From: Lactifluus volemus
Taxonomy: Eukaryota; Basidiomycota; Agaricomycetes; Russulales; Russulaceae
NCBI GenBank assembly: GCA_022376515.1
Contig: WTXI01000004.1
Span: 1,116,001-1,180,000 of the forward strand
Direction: 5' to 3'
Length of the DNA: 64,000 nt
The notes under the pieces: generated by a model
What the model saw: the letters and a program-made list of their open reading frames with translations, nothing else
Told to the model about the DNA's origin: nothing
Database searches by the model: none
Made by a program: the position numbers and the translations under genes
In this document: positions 1 to 11,999 of the stretch, piece by piece
Layout of the letters: each line of letters opens with the position of its first letter
Numbering within the stretch: position 1 is the stretch's first letter

Positions 1-468
1 GCCACTTATACAGTGGACGTGTCACAAAAAGTTCAAGTTAACGTTTCTCAAGTATGTCAACTTCCCAGTCATCTTTGGTGTCGCCACATACATGCCACCT
101 GCGACGCCATTTAACTACACATCTTGGGTGCTGGTCTGTTTCCTGTTCAACTACGTCATCCGTCGCCGCCACATCTTTTGGTGGTCAAAGTACAACTGTG
201 GGTACCTTTCGTACTAGTAGCACCTGTTCATTTCTAATTATGTGTTCTCCTTTCTTCAGATTTGGTATCTATTGGACTAGATGCTGGTTATAGCCTCGGT
301 ATTATCGTCATCGTCTTCGCTCTGCAATATCCGAAGAATGGAGCGATCGGACTGAACACCATTCAGCAATGGTGGGGTAATACCGTGTACACCAAAACAG
401 CCGATTTCCGTGGTGTGCCATACAAGGAGATCCCGGATGGTGGAAAGTTTGGCCCGTCGAGTTGGTGA
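1..468 (+). CDS. Oligopeptide transporter (OPT family), C-terminal end
   Basis: This is the 3' end of a gene that begins before the window. Exon <1..197 reads KYVNFPVIFG then TPFNYTSWVLVCFLFNYVIR. A 62-nt intron (198-259, GT..AG) follows, and exon 260-468 reads YSLGIIVIVFALQYPKNG, NTIQQWWGNTVYT and ends FGPSSW plus stop. Splicing rebuilds KYNYLVSIGLDAGYS, where fungal small-oligopeptide transporters have the last membrane segments and the conserved NTIQxWWGNT tail. OPT proteins are proton-coupled carriers of short peptides or peptide-like metal chelates in the plasma membrane. Only about the last 130 residues are present, so substrate class cannot be judged. No frame problem is seen. Confidence 0.85.
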
Positions 469-2289
469 AGCACATGGTAAGAGATACCGTCGACTTTGTT
501 CATGACCTTCCGATGACGCCGCAAACATAGGTGTGGCTCGTGCCGTCTCTCACCAAGCTTAGTCCAAGTTTCCGACTCTCAAGATATGATTTAGTCAAGT
601 CTAGCCGATTCGAGGCGTACTGGAAAAGGTGTTGTGAATAGCGGGGAGAATTTGGTCTGTGAATTAGTATGTTCCTATGTTTGTGATACATCAGTGGCGA
701 GAAAATAGCATTTTTTTGCGCCATCTCAGGGCCGTTGTCATGTCTTCTCTCGTCTAGCAATCAAACTATACTGTTCGGAAAGTTTCATCACTTACTCTAT
801 CCCACACATCTTGGCGTGCCCTGCCCTGCTTCTACCAACTTCCGAGGTGAACTTAACAATCGCGCGCGTGTTTGGAACCAACGCCCAAACACTGTAGTAA
901 CCCTTGTCCTTGCACGCCTGACCCTCCTCATGTGGCCTCAATTCCGCCACCCGCTTCAATCGTTGCGTCTCTGCCAAGGTCACCAGATTTGGCGAGTGCA
1001 GCGCCCCGAACCTAGGAAGCACCCGGGCGGCTGAAAGTGTAGATGATCGCTCGGCCCCCATCGTCCTAGTCGACGGGTTATTGATCAGTGTTGGTACTGT
1101 TATCTCGCCGGCTAGTATCAGCGCGTGAGCGCGACCTCGTTCCCACCAGCTGCTACCATAACGGTGCCTAGGTTTATCACAAGATAGAGTGAGAAAAGTC
1201 AGCGCTTAAGAACGCGCAGGCCCCGCTGCTCGGAAGCCGCTCCGGTTACGCACGTCTCTTTTGCGCTATTGTGCAGGCGTTGCCTCGGGAATTGGATGGG
1301 ATTGCTGGGTGGAGATTGAGATCACTCTCGGACTAAAAGACTCGTGCCTAGTCGGAGCGCAAGAGCTTGAAGATGCCCCACTGGCAGTCGTCGAGATCAT
1401 GGAATGGTGCTGTTGTACACGTTCATGCGTCCCCACCACCTCGCGTGATACAGTCTGTATTCAGATCAGTGTTTCTCTTCTCCATTGCCTTTCAAAAGTG
1501 TATGCTCTTGGGAGAGTTTTTGAAAGCTTTCCCGGTAACTCGACTAAAGTCCGAGAGGCGTGGCCCCGAGCATCTCATGAGAAGTAAGTCCTTGAATTTA
1601 TTTATTCGAGCTTACCGTTATTCAGAATAATGATCCCGTATCCCGAAGTCCGCTCCCGCCAACACTGGATCCCACGATTCCCGCATCAACTCCCCGCGTT
1701 GGGTACTGTACTTGGTCTCAATTGGGCCATACGCCTAGGGTACCGATGATTCCTGGTAATTATATCATGTCTGGTTTCAGTAGGTTTTACCGTCCGTTGC
1801 CTTCTATTTCCATTGATCGATGAATTTCTTTCCCTAACAGATCAGTGAGCCACTGGCTGCGAATTAGTGGCATCTGCAAACGTATCCAATCCCCGTCGCA
1901 CGATTTGCCAACTTGCCTACCAGCGCGCTATTCGATACCCGGGCAGTTGCAAGGGTGAGAGAAGCCGGCGCGAAATCTCGATGGATTGGAAAGCACGGAT
2001 GAGAAACCAGCAACTCCGGTGGGGATGAGAAGCGAGAAAGATACACGATAAGGGGCTTGCGACGTACTCGTAACGGATGGTGCTGGTGTGAGCCCTAGCG
2101 TCTTTTGAGTGGTAGAGTGCCTTCCGACTCGGACAGTGGCGACGGTATCGCGGACAGTTGACAGAACTTGATTGATTACTAAGTTGGACACGGTCTCGTG
2201 ATGCGGGGTAAGTTTATCAGAATTACAAAGCGCGTACTGTACACGTCTTTTTTAACATGGCTTTCATCAGCCCAGAGGATCGCGCATAT
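469..2289. other. No gene recognised between the OPT gene and the LRR gene
   Basis: About 1.8 kb with only short, overlapping open frames on both strands (none over 110 codons) and no motif I recognise. It probably holds the terminator region of the transporter and the promoter of the downstream LRR gene. I see no repeat, tRNA or transposon end. Confidence 0.4.
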
Positions 2290-3990
2290 ATGTCACCCTC
2301 TTCCTCCCCAGGTGGCTCTCCAACAACATCTTCCTTGTTGGACTCATCTCCTCTTTCCTCTCCGTCAATTCAACCCCTTGACCTCACCGTCCACCTACCC
2401 CGGTCGGTATAAGCCACCCGTTCGCCAGCTCTACACACGCTACAACACATCCTTCTTATGAGCTCCGCTATTCCAACTCCTCCTATACCCCTGCCACCTG
2501 GGGATATAGATCGGATGTCTCATCCTCAGCAGATCGCGCAAAACTGCTCGAGGACGTGTTTGACGAAGAAGAAAACTCCTCGCTGTCAAATCTCGAGGTA
2601 GAACCTCCAGATGAAGCGACCTTATGGGAGGAAAAGATTACGCGAGCGGTCGACACCGGTGATGCTGAATTCACTTGGAAGTACGTATCGTCACTACGTC
2701 GGTATTTACTCATCGCATTTACCGAGCCTTTAGAGACGCAGGGCTTACCTTTGTGCCCCATCCATCTCAGAGCTCAACAGCCTCGGGGTCATCTCTGAAC
2801 CAGCTCAGCGCTCCTTTAAGCGCGTACAGACTGCACCCCCGGCAGTCTTCTCGTCTCCACATCGATCATTCTTTACCCGTCGCGTCGTCGCACCGCCATG
2901 GACCCGTTCCCAGGGTCTCATGATTTTTCTAGCAAATAATCAGATCAAACCCTTCCCCTTGATTTCTTTAAGTTGAGTAATTTGACTGTGCTCTCCCTTC
3001 GTGCGCCTTTGTCTTTGTTTTTTTTTCTTTGCTTCCTGTACTGATGGCCTATCGGTAGGAAACAACAGCCTCGAGTTTCTACCTCCAGAAATTGCGCAGT
3101 TATCCGCACTCAAAGACCTCGATGTTGTCAACAACAATCTACGTTTTCTCCCCGCGGAGATGACGAACATGACTCTTACCAACCTCAAAGTGCACACAAA
3201 TCCATGGCACCCAGATCCTGCTTACCCCGCGACACGGGACGCGTCCAAAGGGGTAGAGAGTACAACACGCGTGCACTTTTGCGTGCCACCATTGCGTGAA
3301 GTGGTCCTACGCTACCTCCTTACGCCCTCTTCGACAAGCCAACAGCGCTTGTTGGCACCGACAACTCCGCGCGTGCAACAACAACCCACGACACTCGAAG
3401 ACCACTTCCAACTTCCACTTCAGGAAGGAGCGCTTACCCCCACCGACGCGGAGCTCTTTGCGCGCCTCGCCCCTACAGCAGTATCTGCCCCACGACGACA
3501 CGCCTTTTCTCGCGCCACAACGTCGGGCGTCGGGACCTTATTTCCTTTCGCCAACCTGTTGCCCAACTCTGAGTCAGAACGTCGCAACCGCCTGCGTTCG
3601 TCTCTGGCCGACGACGCAGCTGTGAACGAGCAGCAGAAGATCATTGGACGCTGTCCGTCCCCGCGACACCATTCTGGCGTTGCTGCGCAGCAGGCTACCG
3701 CAATCACGACCACGACATGGGCGCGTCTCGGCCCGCCGTTCGTCCTGCCGGCGGAGGAACGGTTCACATGGGTGACCGAACTCGCGGGAGTGCGTGTGGG
3801 CGAGACGATAGGTGGCGTGCCGCTCTTGTGGCGCGGTTGTGGGCGGGGCTGTCTGTCCTTTTTGGATGGCGTTGGCACCAATTACCCCGCCTCCATTGCT
3901 GCTGCTCCTGCTGCAGGCGTGCAAGAAGAAAATAAAGAGGATCCCCGCCGGGGAGATGATGGTGACGAAGCTTTGTGGACAGACGTTTGA
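2290..3990 (+). CDS. Leucine-rich-repeat protein, frame interrupted by small indels
   Basis: From a likely start at 2290 (MSPSSSPGGS, Ser/Pro-rich) the gene continues through an acidic stretch at 2463-2670 (KLLEDVFDEEENSS, ending EFTWK before a GTACGT donor). Leucine-rich repeats follow (ISELNSLG, FLANNQIKPF, LSNLTVLSLR). An intron at about 2999-3056 joins R to NNSLEFLPPEIAQLSAL and DVVNNNLRFLPAEM. The C-terminal half has VPPLREVVLRYLL and ends with a conserved-looking GVPLLWRGCGRGCLSFLD block before the stop at 3990. The frame is lost by one base at C runs 2756-2759 and 2955-2958, and probably once near 2458. Restoring one C at each of the first two gives the expected FVPPSIS and FPLDFF. This looks like consensus error more than decay. 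LRR proteins of this shape are scaffolds. No specific partner can be named. Confidence 0.6.
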
Positions 3991-6347
3991 GCGTGAAATG
4001 GCCTCGCTAGATCTTCCATGTGGATAAAAAAGTGATCATCGAGGTGTATGTATTCTAAAAAAAAAGAAAAATATATCCGGTCTGCTCTGAGAGCCCCTTG
4101 TTCTACTGGTCTGATTCATGACGTGGCTGATGGATACTGTATGAGATCCAAACGAGAGGAATCGGACCCGGTGGTGCTCGACCTGGTTCGGTGCACGCCG
4201 CCGGATGCTTCCGTTATGACACTGACGTAATCGCAACTTCATGAAACTCTCCTCTCGCTCTTTTCTATCCAAAAATCCCTACTAGTACCTTTGCTATCTC
4301 CAATCTATTGCGGATCCGACATTCGCGACAAGGGAACTGAGCTGGGACCACTGGTAGGTCCCTGAGAAGAATACATACGGTACTCGCAAAGGATACTAGG
4401 CTTGTCCGGCGGGCTGCAGTGGGGATGTGTTTGCGACGAGACGGTCCGGTGTCTACGACTGTCTACAGTAGCTAAGAGTTGCTTACTGGTATGCAACCAG
4501 ACATTTGTCAACGTACATCTGGTGAAATTGAAAAAAAAGACACATTCAGTACAGTATCGATCACTGTGGACCCGGGAGGGAGGCCGCACACAGCAAGCTT
4601 TATCATGGCTTGGATCCTCCTGCACTGTTTTTCAGATACTCAAGAGTCTTTCCGTCTCTTGCCAGTCGCTTGGTCTGGAGTGTACTTACATTACCAATCC
4701 CGTGTAGGGCACCTGCACCCTTGCTCTTCCCCCTTGCTCCTCCCTTTTCTCTCACACCGCTGCACCAACCTGCGTCAGGTACTAGTATAGTGTTCTGGTG
4801 TGACCGTCTTTCAGATGCATCGGCGCATGGACGAACCCGTTCTCGGAAGCCCTGCCAGTGTTACTCTCCCCGCAATCGCCAATCAGTCAAAATAGCCTTT
4901 CCTGTTCGCTATCTGGGTATCACTGACCTTGATTCAGACAGACCTCACAGGGGCCATAGAGCACATGGCCTACCTACGGCACGACACTATCTCCTAATAC
5001 CGCATTCTCTTGACGCCTGCCCATGCCATCCGAGTCGTCGCGCGCAGGCCTATCTTGGTACATCTGAATGAAAGTATCCGCGACGAACGTCCTTGTGGCA
5101 CTGGGTGGAGCAAATGCAGTTCGAGACTGCTCAGAGGGAATTGCAGATTTCAAACTGGTGTTGAATCTGGATATGTGATCTGTTATCTCGGTTAATGTTG
5201 TCGCCCTGGATACACGCAAGTCAAAAAAGCCCGCCACCGCCACAAACTAGAAGAGCCTCGGATAGTCGAATTATGTTATTATCTCAGGCATCGAAAATGG
5301 GCACTCTCGGAGGTCCCGCGGGTTTGCACTGCAGCGAATCGCAGATACGTATGCCTTTTGAAATTTTGGTTTGGAAAATAGCTTTACTACTTGGCCACAA
5401 CGCAGACCAGGTTTAAAGTGTGGCGAGAGAACGCCTGATAAGGAACGGGGAGGGAGAGGGAGTGAACGGTGATCGTGGGCACTGCAGTCGCCATCAAAGG
5501 GAAAAAGCCGAGTCAACTCGGAGAAAGAAAATGGACGACCACTTGGACGACCAGCAATAGTTTTCATTCAGGCGACTCCATTTCGGTATACTTTTTTTTT
5601 AAGAAGCACAGGTTCGGCGAGCTTAAACTACAGTACTTTCGGAAAGTGAGAAGTCTTCATGAACGCTCCATGCTGACGGACAATGACAAGTCGGCAGTTA
5701 ATACCTGCCCTAAACTAATGGCCCGAAGGTCACCGGTACACCGTTCAAATTCGTTCCCGTCACTTCAGCCAATTTGATGCCAAAAGAGAAAGAACCACTG
5801 CCACCAAATGAACGCGTGAATATGCGGCAACTTGGGACGAGGTGGGAAACATCGTGCTGGGCTTGTCCGAGTCATGGCCCAAGACGCGCACCAGGCGCTC
5901 CTACGCCATGTGCCATCACGTGACTCTGAACCATAAGCAACTGAAGCACGTCCTGGTATATACAGCTACCACTAGTGATACTGTGATGTAGAATTAATCA
6001 CTATTTCATAGCCATTCATGCGGGATTCATTCAGATACAGTAAACTGACGCCACAAGCTATTTATGAGATACTGCTAAAATAAGGTGCTCCGTTGTCACC
6101 GTTGACACGTCAATCCTTAGTACAATGCCACAGAGCGAGTAAATCCGCCATTCAACTGCAAGATTGGCATCCAAAGGCCTTTGGAGACTTCGACCACCCC
6201 GATCAATGTGACATCGCGAGGGGTGATCCCACCATTCCCGATACGCCACTTTGTGTGAGAGGAATTGAAAGGGTGATTTTTGACCTCCTGGCAGTTTTGT
6301 CCCGTTATTAATAAATTAATCAAAACGAGAGTTTTTGGGAAGCGAGA
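3991..6347. other. No gene recognised
   Basis: About 2.3 kb downstream of the LRR gene. The open frames (up to about 150 codons near 4610-5071) have no recognisable motif, and their composition looks like chance. Short A runs near 4057 and 4533 could belong to the LRR gene's 3' region, but no terminator can be assigned. Confidence 0.35.
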
Positions 6348-7080
6348 TCAGGTTACCTCCATGAACTCCTTCACGACTTCTGCAACATACGTTACGAACG
6401 TCTCGAGCCTGGTGATGAAGCCTCCTCTGCGTCGTTGAGCTTGGGATTGAATCATGTACGGGCTATTCCATGGGCATAGCCATGCCACTGCAATTAGAAA
6501 GGCAGATCGTCCATCATCTCCCTGAGTATAGTTGTTGCCGAATTTAACTCACACCTATATGAATCTGTGTAGTGTGACCTGGGCCAACAAGGACTGTTTC
6601 CTCTGCGTCACGAAGAGATTCGCAGTGACCCTCAGCCGCGTCAATCAAGGGAAGACCTATGTCACCCCGATCGCGACGGACAAAAAAGATGGGGCGATGC
6701 AGTTCTGGTGCGTGGTCCATCCGGGATTGGGAAACCCAAATGCCTTGTGGTATCACTCGCACTGGACCCGTATCCTTGGCCATATAGTCTATGGTCCAAG
6801 CCTGACCCCGGTAATCTGTAGAGGAGGCCACTAAGGCCCGGAGATTCCCCACCGGTTCTACAGACCAAACTATGCTTCGTGAATCCATCCTGAACAAGCG
6901 GTTGTGATACTGTTCGGCAGCCGAACAGCCGAACGAGTGGGCAATATAGCCACATTCCCAGATGGGTCGTCGCTGATTGCTCGTTCGTGAAGGCAGAGCC
7001 GAACTAGATGAGATGGAGAACATTTTCTGTTTGGATAGAGATGCGTTTTCGAGAGATGGGGCAAGTTGGTTGAAAAACAA
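6348..7080 (-). CDS. Unnamed protein with two spliced exons
   Basis: Exon 1 (7080-6555) encodes about 175 residues with VWSVEPVGN, WTIDYMAKDTGPVRVIPQ, a segment reading RPIFFVRRDRGDIGLPLID and a Gly/Pro turn LVGPGHTTQIHI. A 67-nt intron (6488-6554, GTGTGAG..CAG) joins it to exon 2, AWLCPWNSPYM then FITRLETFVTYVAEVVKEFME and stop at 6348. The splice keeps the frame and creates a Trp-rich block after the beta-like segment. The layout resembles uncharacterised agaricomycete proteins I have seen, but I cannot name a domain. The true start may be the internal Met at about 7023. No signal peptide or membrane segment is apparent. Confidence 0.5.
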
Positions 7081-8156
7081 ACGGTAGGGAGGGTCCCTTT
7101 TTTAAGTGTACGAGTCCCATGCCAGCGCCACCCTCAAATAGTAGTTGCTTCATCCTGGCACCGGCAAGCGGTGCCCGGTCCAGCTGCTATGGTGGGTGGC
7201 TTATGTAGTGACAAGGCCTGATCCTGGGATTGCTTTGAGCTTTTTGCATTGGACAGGGAAGGGCGAATAGTATACTTACAGAGTCTGCAAGCTGGACTCA
7301 AACCAACCAGAAGATTTGATTCCAATACACCCCACTATGGCGCTTACAGCTGAAGTAGTTTGTTCGGAGAACGATCGATTACATTCACTTCAACCACGTT
7401 ACCAGCCGCGCCTAAACAAGCCAAGAGAGAAGTACACACTGGCGAAACGTTTTTACAGTCAAGCCCGTGCAGATTAATGTATGTCAGATTTGGAAGGGAA
7501 AGAGTCAGACCACTGTTAAAAGGTGCCCACGACTAGGGATACTTTTTGGGGCAGACAGAATCCACACAGTGCTAGATCAGTTCCGATTTTGGGACCTGGC
7601 TGAGACCCCGGGTAATCCACGAGTCGGACTAGCAAATGAGAAAGACCGTCGGTCATGCGTCTGAACTGTTCGGAAGACCTGAACCTGCCAATGCTAAGAT
7701 CAGTGACATCTCCTGCGAAGGACCCAAGCGAACGCGGTGTTATGGTACCGAGGACCTGGGCAGGAGAGAGCAACGACCTTTAGGCTGAAGTTTTCTTAGC
7801 GTACTAGTCGTTACGTGAGTGGTTGTAAAACAGATCAGAATTTGCAGTTGAGAATGGCCATAGAGAGCTTCATGCCCTCGTGCGCACGGATGTTGGTATG
7901 AAACGAACTGAGAAGCGCACTTTAAAACCTAGATCTGGATATGCCAGTGTGATCCACACTCAAATTGAAAAATGTCGCCACTGCACGTGCCACCGCCACA
8001 GGTCAAAACTCAAGGGCACTGAAATTTCGAAAGTCCTGCAGATTTTACTTCAACGAATCCGATCGAGCCTTTGTCCTTGTTGGTCACAACAGACAAGCAC
8101 GACCAGGAGGGAAAAAACACGGCATCGGATGTAACCATCTTGGTGAAAAATAAATT
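7081..8156. other. No gene recognised
   Basis: About 1.1 kb between the unnamed minus-strand gene and the tRNA. It presumably includes the promoter of the minus-strand gene (7081 upward). Open frames are under 90 codons and show no motif. Confidence 0.35.
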
Positions 8157-8254
8157 TGCCAACTAGCCGGTTTGAACGACTGACCTCGTCATGTATTTCA
8201 TGGATGAATCACATGACATACAAGTGACGCGCTCTACCACTGAGCTAAGCAGGC
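8157..8254 (-). tRNA. tRNA-Thr (anticodon TGT) with a 26-nt intron
   Basis: Read on the minus strand. The acceptor 5' strand is GCCTGCT, followed by TA, D arm GCTC-AGTGGTA-GAGC, G, anticodon stem CGTCA and loop CTTGTA with anticodon TGT at 8222-8220. An intron at 8218-8193 follows base 37. The 3' anticodon stem is TGACG, the T arm is AGTCG-TTCAAAC-CGGCT, the acceptor 3' strand is AGTTGGC, and the discriminator is A. All stems pair, with one T-T mismatch and a G-T pair in the acceptor. The intron is at the canonical eukaryotic position. Mature length is 72 nt before CCA addition. GCTC and GTTCAAAC supply the internal A and B boxes for RNA polymerase III. Confidence 0.85.
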
Positions 8255-9988
8255 CTAAGAACTTACATTTCCAATGAGTAAGAAACCAGACTTTCCGACC
8301 ACGAATAGCTGTTTGGGGGTGCAAGCCCACGGCCTACTCTCATGTCCCCTTTGTATGAGGTGTCAATTAGACGGCCCATTTTTGTGCACTTGAACAAGGT
8401 GTTGTGGAACTCATAGCCCCATCTCTTCGGCATGGTTTCTTAGGGGTGACCCCCGAGGCATGGCCTTCCCCAAGCTTCAAGCTTCCCCATCACCCTCGCA
8501 TGACATCTCGCTGCTGCCACCACACAATTCTTTCAGTGCTTTCCCACAACTGAGTAGCCCTTGTACCTGCTTTGATGACCTCAATAAACATCTACACATG
8601 CCACCACCAGTGGCCGGTGCGGGCCTTTGACTTACTTGCGAAAGACACTTGTCCCGATTCCTGAGTCCTGGCCTCTCTCTTCCTGCCTGCGTCAACTCCT
8701 AACGCCCCTTTTATGCTTCTCATTATCCTGGGCCTCTTTAGTGATCTTAGACATACTTGGAAACAGGCCGCGTGAAGTATGTGCGACGCGTTTCACCCAT
8801 CCGATTTATCACAGATCAGTTCGAGTCATGGTTTTCATGGCAAGGGTTATTTCGTCAATAGCAATACCGACCCGAATCAGCCCTTCTATGCCGTCACCGT
8901 TACTAATAGGTCCCCATCTTCACGCATATCCATTTTCGCCACTGGGGAGCATGAGAACGATTAAGTCTAGGCTCGTGTCTGATTTCATTATTTTCTAGAC
9001 TTATGTTGTGTTGTTTGGGCGCCGTTGGGCGTCGAACTGCTGCTGCGTTAACTACACCCCTTCCCAAATCAAATGGCCACACGCTACCACGGCATAACTG
9101 CTGCGCACGCAGCAAAGGAAGTTGTTATCCATCAAGAGAGCCCGATGCACGCAGCACACAGTACACATTGCAACGCTAGTTGCGATCTTATCGATGACAC
9201 ATCACGGCACGCAGTACGGATGTGTGCAACGTGTCTACGGCGCAACTTGGGTTAAAGTCAAATTACGAGTCATCTGAACGCCACGCTCCCGGCTTGGCAT
9301 TCTTGGTCAGGGGTTGGTCAATCCGACTTAACTTAGTGTGAATATCCCATTCCAATACTTTTTTTTTCTTGGGTGACCAACCCTTTCAGAACTAGATGAA
9401 CTCGATTCGCAGAACGTAAAAAAAAAAAGTCAAACCGAGAGAGGTGACGCGACTTGCTCCCCACCTCCAAAACCGGACGGGCGCTTGTCGGCATTTCGGA
9501 CCGTCTTGACCCACTCCGTGCGGTTGGATTACCAAATTGCCCAAAGTTCCGGTTCCGATTCCGGTCCCGAGGCAGTCCGGCTTCCTGATCCAAGCCAGTT
9601 GCCTCCTTCTTCCTCCTATATTCGAGAAAACGAAATGGCAAGCAAAGGGAGAAATCGGGACAATTTTCCAACTTTAGAAGCGTCAGGAAAGCGCCGAGAC
9701 TGGCATGTGGGCTTTGGTGATCCCTCCGATTTCTAACCAGAGATGGGAGGGTTCCAAACAAAAGGTATATCAATACCCTCCCTCACTCGGGGATATTCGC
9801 ATTCGCAGCTATATACCTTCCCTTTCCCCTTCTCTACTTCCGGGTGTCCCCGCTTCTTCATTCCTCCCTCTCCAACCTTAACGCGCTTCCGCCCTCTCCC
9901 CTTTGCACTCAATCTTGCACTAACCTCGGACTTTTCTAACCCACAACACCAACCGACGCATTTTTAAAAAAACGTCCCGACGATTATC
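8255..9988. other. No gene recognised; pyrimidine-rich promoter-like end
   Basis: About 1.7 kb without a recognisable gene. The last 200 nt (about 9780-9988) are strongly C/T-rich with a TATATA at about 9810, directly before a plausible ATG at 9989. That is a common fungal promoter layout. The rest contains only short chance frames. Confidence 0.35.
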
Positions 9989-10294
9989 ATGTCCCTCTAT
10001 TACTTTATCATTGGCGCTATTGCCGAAACTGCAGCGCTCTTGTCTGCGCCACACCTATTAGAAAGCGTGCTTGACCACCTCGGTAAGCCATCCTTATCCT
10101 TTCACTTTCCCTCCCTCTTCTCTGACGCCTACCTCGATAATATGCATATAATCTAGCACGGATACTGCCGTTAGGGGCCGGCATCTCGTAGTACGGGCCA
10201 GTCTATTGACGCGCAGTTGACGCCCGTCGCACCGTGGTGCTCTTTGAATCCCCAAGTCGGGAAGTTTGGGACGGGTCGTGTATCGCAGTGCAGG
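9989..10294 (+). pseudogene. Unnamed gene start, broken or truncated
   Basis: ATG at 9989 opens MSLYYFIIGAIAETAALLSA then PHLLESVLDHL, a hydrophobic N-terminus. An intron with good ends (10083-10156, GTAAGC..TAG) follows. Exon 2 reads TDTAVRGRHLVV and then, one frame over, QSIDAQLTPVAPWCSLNP and VGKFGTGRVSQCR. The frame change falls at the GGG run 10195-10197, and one extra G would restore it. The splice phase is also off by one. Beyond 10294 there is a T run and nothing recognisable, so the gene may be truncated. The family is not identified. A CT-rich promoter precedes it. Confidence 0.4.
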
Positions 10295-11178
10295 ATTTTT
10301 TTTTTTTTTTCAGGGTGCTGTGGGTTCCAAATGTCTAATCACGGGTGACGAACAAACGGGCGGCTGATAGTATTTTATGACGAGTAGAACCGGCTATTTT
10401 TCTCTCTGGAGGCGAGGCGAGGCGACAAGCATTTATGGCCAATCACATGTACAAACACGTGTAAAATGTATGTTATCGCTTGTATCTACCCTACTGCCGT
10501 AATATTTCCCCAAACGATTTCCCCCCAATCCAAGATGCCAATTCTCTCGTGAATGTCTCATTGGCGTTTGCAAGTAAAAAAACCGGGTTGTGTACCTGGA
10601 GACAGGTGCTAATATAGGCAACCAAAAACCATTTCTTGCGAAGAGCCTGCTCCGAACAGTCGCGCAGAGGTAACGCGGCACAGATGGAAAGCAGGAAGAG
10701 AGGCGAAAAATGAAGAAATGGGGCAGTTTCAACTTCAACAGGATATGGACGGCGGGCGGGTGGTGGAATATCATGTCGGCCCAGCTCAGCGGCGCGCGCC
10801 CCTGTCAGGCGGGGGTGGATACGACGACGAGCTCACCCTCAGCTCCACGCTGCAAGGTCTACTTGTTCAGGGCTCAGGGCCTCGGTCCTGCAGAAAAGTG
10901 CGGAGGGTCGAACATGAGAATGCAGGACCTGAACGGAACTGAAACCATCCAAGAGAGGCTTAGGAAGGGCAAGGTGAGGCCCCGCAGGGAGGGCTAATGT
11001 GTACGCAAAGTCACAAGAAAGAGAAAAGGCAAAGCGGGGACGCCCCTGATTCGACTTATCACATGAGGTTTTGCAAATTAACTCTTTTCGATTTGAACAG
11101 GAGTAAAAAAACTTATAGTTTGCTTTGGTTTCTGGTACATGAAAATTAAACGATAGAGAAGCCTGTATGCCCATTGCC
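10295..11178. other. No gene recognised
   Basis: About 0.9 kb between the broken unnamed gene and the 3' end of SDH4. It includes a T tract at 10298-10311. The long minus frame at 10839-11315 is the out-of-frame read-through of the last SDH4 exon and is not a gene by itself. Confidence 0.4.
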
Positions 11179-11919
11179 TCATGCGGTCCACACGCGGCGA
11201 TGAGTTCCGTCAGACCTGTGGAAACGAAATAAGAATAAAACGATAACAAAGTGCACAAAAGCCTAAAACAACGGACCGATATCGTTCGTGTTAAATTGAT
11301 ACACGCCCACACCAACGGCGAACGACGTCAAGCGGAGCGTCCAAGTGAGCAACGGGCCGAGAAGAGGAAATTTGCGCTTATGAACGTAATCCACCAAGAT
11401 GGCATCAAACTGTTTTTTTTTCATACAAAATCGTCATCATTCATATTCGCCTTTTTTTTTCGTTTGGGGAGAACGCACCCCGATATGACTATGCACGATG
11501 AGACCGATGCCGAGTAGACCGTCGAGGAGGGGCGCGGGTGAACCTGAGGTCACAAATGCGGCGGCAGTGAGCGGGACGAGTCCTGCGGAGAGCAGACGTT
11601 CAAAGGTCCAGTGGTAAGACCCATGCGACTTTGAAGGTGTTGGGAAAGTCGTCGGATCGTTGACAGTGCCCTTATATATCGCTTTATACCACAGGTAATT
11701 AAAAGTCGGAAGACGAGCAGAAAAAAAGGGACGTACGACCGCCGGGAACGTAGGCGAAATTGGGGTAGAGTAATGGCGTGCTGTATGATGGGGGACCCGG
11801 TTTTTTTTAAAGGTGGTTTTTAAAAGTTAGGAGGGGAGTACCCACGTACCGAGTTGAAGAGGGATGGGAGGACGTTTGAGTGTTGCTCTAGACTGGCGCA
11901 AGACGATATTCAAAGCCAT
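11179..11919 (-). CDS. SDH4: Succinate dehydrogenase membrane anchor subunit (CybS/SDHD)
   Basis: Five exons on the minus strand: 11919-11850, 11780-11737, 11670-11479, 11409-11277 and 11215-11179. The N-terminus MALNIVLRQSRATLKRPPIP then ARHYSTPISPTFPA looks like a mitochondrial presequence. The mature part has GTVNDPTTFPTPSKSHGSYH, WTFERLLSAGLVPLTAAAF, the membrane segment LLGIGLIVHSHIG with the haem-ligand-type His, then VDYVHKRKFPLLGP and YQFNTNDIGLTELIAA. CybS anchors the catalytic Sdh1/Sdh2 pair to the inner membrane and helps bind ubiquinone in complex II. All splice phases fit. The usual end AVWTA-stop is present only if one G is added at about 11193. As written the frame runs on for about 120 unrelated residues. 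I take 11179 as the true stop. Confidence 0.85.
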
Positions 11920-11999
11920 TTTGGCAAGCGAGCGAGCAAACCGGTGACGGTTGGGAGGAGCGACGGGCAATCACGTGCTTATCTCCTTGCTTACAAATG

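Noticed and set aside
10839..11315. 158-codon minus ORF as a separate gene
   Set aside because: It is the last SDH4 exon read through in the wrong frame after a missing G, joined to non-coding sequence.
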